A stretch of 15,741 bases of DNA. Source: JBEVEP01 sp040512755 (GTDB lineage Bacteria > Pseudomonadota > Alphaproteobacteria > Rhizobiales > Rhizobiaceae). Under the pieces are notes generated by a model. That model worked only from the letters and a program-made list of their open reading frames with translations. It had not been told where the DNA came from and did no database searches. Below, in pieces: positions 14,766 through 15,741 of this stretch (position 1 is the first letter of the stretch; each line of letters starts with the position of its first letter). A program made the position numbers and the translations under genes. The stretch lies in contig JBEVEP010000153.1 of the NCBI GenBank assembly GCA_040512755.1, positions 1 through 15,741 on the forward strand, written 5' to 3'.

Positions 14766-15741
14766 ATGGCAACTGAACGATACAATCCGCGCGCGTCCGA
14801 ACCCAAATGGCAGAAAGCCTGGGATGAGGCAAAGCTCTTCGAGACGAAGAACGACGATCCGCGCCCGAAATATTATGTGCTCGAGATGTTCCCTTATCCC
14901 TCGGGGCGTATCCATATGGGGCACGTCCGCAACTACACGATGGGCGACGTTGTCGCGCGCTATCGCCGCGCCAATGGCTACAATGTCCTTCACCCAATGG
15001 GATGGGACGCCTTCGGCCTGCCTGCCGAGAACGCGGCGCGCGACAACAAGGTCAATCCGCGCGATTGGACTTACGCCAACATCGCCACGATGAAGGGTCA
15101 GCTGAAGACGATGGGCCTGTCGCTCGACTGGGCGCGTGAGATTGCGACCTGCGACCCGAGCTACTATCGTCATCAACAGAAGATGTTCCTCGATTTCTGG
15201 CGCGCGGGATTGGTCGAGCGCCGGTCGGCCAAGGTCAACTGGGACCCCGAGGACATGACCGTGCTCGCCAATGAGCAGGTCATCGAGGGGCGCGGCTGGC
15301 GCTCGGGCGCGCCGGTGGAACAGCGCGACCTGACGCAGTGGTTCTTCAAGATCACATCGATGTCGCAGGAGCTCCTGGACGGTCTGGATACGCTCGACCG
15401 CTGGCCGGAAAAGGTCAGGGTAATGCAGCAGAATTGGATCGGCCGCTCGGAGGGGTTGCTCATCCGCTGGCCGCTTGCAGCGGACACCGCGCCGGAGGGC
15501 GAGACGGAACTCGAAGTCTACACAACGCGGCCAGATACCATTTTCGGCGCGTCATTCATGGCCATCGCCGCTGACCATCCGCTGGCACGGAAAATGGCGG
15601 AAAAAAATCCGGCACTGACCCGGTTCATCGACGAGGTGCATCAGATGGGCACTTCGCTTGCCGAGCTGGAAACAGCCGAGAAGAAGGGCGTCGATACGGG
15701 CATTCGCGTCGTCCATCCCTTCGACCCGTCGTGGACGCTCC
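14766..15741 (+). CDS. leuS: Leucyl-tRNA synthetase, N-terminal part (cut by window edge)
   Basis: A class I aminoacyl-tRNA synthetase charging tRNA-Leu in the cytoplasm. The frame is open from the ATG at 14766 to the window edge, giving 325 codons of an expected 850-880. Visible are the start of the Rossmann fold YYVLEMFPYPSGRIHMGH with the HIGH-type motif HMGH (50-53), VRNYTMGD, HPMGWDAFGLPAENAA, LTQWFFKIT and QNWIGRSEG. The CP1 editing domain begins with the Thr-rich TTRPDTIFG (253-261), so proofreading is expected. The KMSKS motif and anticodon domain lie outside. An AGGTGA sequence lies about 11 bases before the ATG, rather far for a good ribosome site. Confidence 0.97.
   Translation, partial: MATERYNPRASEPKWQKAWDEAKLFETKNDDPRPKYYVLEMFPYPSGRIHMGHVRNYTMGDVVARYRRANGYNVLHPMGWDAFGLPAENAARDNKVNPRDWTYANIATMKGQLKTMGLSLDWAREIATCDPSYYRHQQKMFLDFWRAGLVERRSAKVNWDPEDMTVLANEQVIEGRGWRSGAPVEQRDLTQWFFKITSMSQELLDGLDTLDRWPEKVRVMQQNWIGRSEGLLIRWPLAADTAPEGETELEVYTTRPDTIFGASFMAIAADHPLARKMAEKNPALTRFIDEVHQMGTSLAELETAEKKGVDTGIRVVHPFDPSWTL

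Overview
The window reads as ordinary chromosome of an alphaproteobacterium, most likely a member of the Hyphomicrobiales (Rhizobiales) close to Mesorhizobium and relatives. The inference rests on the high GC content, the presence of Usg and a DUF1674 (SDHAF4-like) protein, the block purH / heparinase-like gene / rsmB / htpX, and many small palindromic intergenic repeats. No database search was possible.

Layout. From the left come a palindromic repeat and then a minus-strand block: purH (purine biosynthesis), a heparinase II/III-family gene, rsmB (rRNA cytosine methyltransferase) and htpX (membrane zinc protease). Divergent from htpX are a small SDHAF4-like succinate dehydrogenase assembly protein, a complex palindromic repeat, a transglutaminase-like protein and a small secreted PepSY protein. 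A strong minus-strand intrinsic terminator follows. It closes a transcript that begins either at acs (acetyl-CoA synthetase) or at an unrecognised 23-codon ORF lying between acs and the terminator. Divergent from acs is usg, then a phoX-type alkaline phosphatase preceded by a clear PHO box but broken by one frameshift. A second copy of the left-hand repeat lies between phoX and the convergent yggS (PLP homeostasis). leuS (leucyl-tRNA synthetase) starts divergently from yggS and runs off the right edge.

Functional picture. Most genes are housekeeping: purines, rRNA methylation, membrane protein quality control, complex II assembly, acetate activation, PLP homeostasis and leucine charging. The environment-responsive part is phoX, with a Tat signal and a PHO box that imply secretion under phosphate starvation; the reading frame as given would not make the full enzyme.

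No defence system, prophage, CRISPR array, IS transposase or RNA gene was seen. The most interesting signals are: (1) the 23-codon ORF, whose Shine-Dalgarno region matches the 16S rRNA 3' end over about 15 nt, flanked by hairpins and the terminator; (2) the intact PHO box in front of a broken phoX; (3) three families of palindromic repeats, all four copies lying within about 30 bp of a gene's stop codon, one of them shared at both ends of the window; (4) a transglutaminase-like protein in which Asn sits where the catalytic His is expected.
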